From the NCBI GenBank assembly GCA_964404395.1, contig CAYOKA010000055.1, positions 1 through 13,795 on the forward strand: DNA of 13,795 nucleotides, read 5' to 3'. The position numbers and the translations under genes were made by a program. Shown one piece after another: positions 13,201 to 13,795 of this stretch. This DNA comes from JAAYBT01 sp964404395. GTDB lineage: Bacteria > Bacillota > Clostridia > Acetivibrionales > DTU013. Below the pieces are notes generated by a model that was not told the DNA's origin, did no database searches, and saw only the letters and a program-made list of their open reading frames with translations. Numbering within the stretch: the stretch's first letter is position 1; each line of letters opens with the position of its first letter.

Positions 13201-13665
13201 ATGAATATTGAATACATTAATCCATTTATTGAAGCAGGGCAGATTGTAATAAAGCAAACCGCATCACTTGAAGCTAAGCTGGGAAAGGTTTATTTGAAAA
13301 CCGCCCCATATAGAACTGAAGATGTAATTATTGTGATAGGGTTAACGGGTAGAATACGTGGACAGGCAATTTTTTCAATGTCAAGAAACCTAGCGTTGAA
13401 GATTGCATCCGCTATGATGATGGGAATGCCTGTTACCGAATTTGATGACTTGTCAAAAAGCGCCATCTCTGAGATGGCAAATATGATAATGGGTAATGCG
13501 GCGACAATACTGTATAATAGAGGAATCAATATCGATATAACGCCACCGTCTTTGTTATTGGGTGAAAACCTGCAAATAACGCCGAGCAAAATGAAAACAA
13601 TATGTGTGCCTCTAATTGTTGGTGATGGTGAAATAATTGAGCTTGATATCTCAAGCGAAGCCTGA
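13201..13665 (+). CDS. cheX: CheX-type chemotaxis phosphatase (CheC/CheX/FliY family)
   Basis: CheX dephosphorylates CheY-P and so resets the flagellar motor signal. The 154-residue protein is of normal CheX length and has one active-site helix, SAISEMANMIMGNA (87-100), with the key Glu91 and Asn94 spaced as in Thermotoga CheX; CheC has two such helices. The start is MNIEYINPFI with ATG 13201 after GTGGGGGTG (13188-13196). It has its own promoter and no chemotaxis neighbours in the window, so it is an orphan locus. It could serve a CheY-like response regulator outside chemotaxis. Confidence 0.88.
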   Translation: MNIEYINPFIEAGQIVIKQTASLEAKLGKVYLKTAPYRTEDVIIVIGLTGRIRGQAIFSMSRNLALKIASAMMMGMPVTEFDDLSKSAISEMANMIMGNAATILYNRGINIDITPPSLLLGENLQITPSKMKTICVPLIVGDGEIIELDISSEA

Positions 13666-13699
13666 GTATCGCTCCTAAATAAACCGCTTTTGTTGAGAT

Positions 13700-13736
13700 A
13701 TAACTAGGGACTTCCATATCGGAAGCCCCTAGTTAT
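13700..13736 (+). terminator. Long hairpin after cheX, probable transcription terminator
   Basis: ATAACTAGGG (13700-13709) pairs with CCCTAGTTAT (13727-13736); after one A/C mismatch, CTTCC (13711-13715) pairs with GGAAG (13721-13725) around a five-base loop. The 15-bp stem is strong. The following GTTATAG has few T residues, so it is not a textbook terminator; it may work weakly, stabilise the mRNA end, or be an inverted repeat of other origin. Confidence 0.55.
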
Positions 13737-13740
13737 GTTA

Positions 13741-13754
13741 TAGACACATGTCTA
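13741..13754. promoter_or_regulatory. 14-base palindrome, possible operator of the next gene
   Basis: TAGACA (13741-13746) and TGTCTA (13749-13754) flank a two-base centre. It follows directly on the hairpin after cheX. It could be a regulator site for a gene beyond the window. Positions 13755-13795 show nothing I can name. Confidence 0.3.
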
Positions 13755-13795
13755 GTATATTCGCTTAAAAGAAAGACTCGCTGCTACACCCAGCC

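Noticed and set aside
1..13795. CRISPR arrays, tRNA or rRNA genes, transposases, attachment sites
   Set aside because: Reading through the window showed no regularly spaced repeats, cloverleaf sequence with CCA-type end, or transposase motif.

Overview
The window reads as chromosomal DNA of an anaerobic, endospore-forming Firmicute, most likely a member of the Clostridia. The reasons are a spoIIAA-spoIIAB-sigF operon followed directly by a compact spoVAC-spoVAD-spoVAE operon, an hprK-murB-rapZ-whiA backbone, strong purine-rich ribosome-binding sites and many TTG starts. The genus cannot be fixed from sequence alone; the short spoVA operon and the glycogen debranching enzyme would suit a saccharolytic or cellulolytic clostridium. 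All 17 supported genes are on the + strand.

Positions 1-600 are an accessory, gene-poor stretch. They hold a good promoter in front of a 36-codon open frame whose first 16 residues look like the start of a HicA toxin (probably a remnant), two inverted repeats, and a second promoter for the next gene. Positions 601-2467 encode a membrane-anchored or exported N-terminal-nucleophile (Ntn) hydrolase of the choloylglycine hydrolase / penicillin V acylase type and a 259-residue protein I do not recognise. Positions 2481-3083 hold a complete type II toxin-antitoxin module (AbrB-type antitoxin, RelE-type toxin) with its own promoter.

Positions 3236-9014 are a housekeeping block: hprK (carbon catabolite control), murB (peptidoglycan precursor synthesis), rapZ (nucleotide-binding regulator), a GH133-type glycogen debranching enzyme and whiA (DNA-binding regulator). 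The first four genes are separated by 11-31 bases and are probably co-transcribed. The gene usually found between rapZ and whiA, yvcK, is absent here, and the debranching enzyme is in its place.

Positions 9074-13062 are a sporulation block. A likely sigma-H promoter with a near-match Spo0A box precedes spoIIAA-spoIIAB-sigF, the anti-anti-sigma / anti-sigma / sigma-F switch of the forespore. Downstream of sigF is a match to the sigma-G consensus, placed so that the spoVA transcript would begin at a 33-base imperfect palindrome. That operon starts with a 57-residue single-pass membrane protein of unknown function, then spoVAC, spoVAD and spoVAE, which build the dipicolinic acid channel of the spore. 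The cascade logic (Spo0A/sigma-H, then sigma-F, then sigma-G) is thus laid out in order along about 4 kb.

Positions 13124-13754 hold a separately promoted CheX-type CheY-P phosphatase gene, followed by a long hairpin and a small palindrome. I saw no tRNA, rRNA, CRISPR array or insertion sequence.
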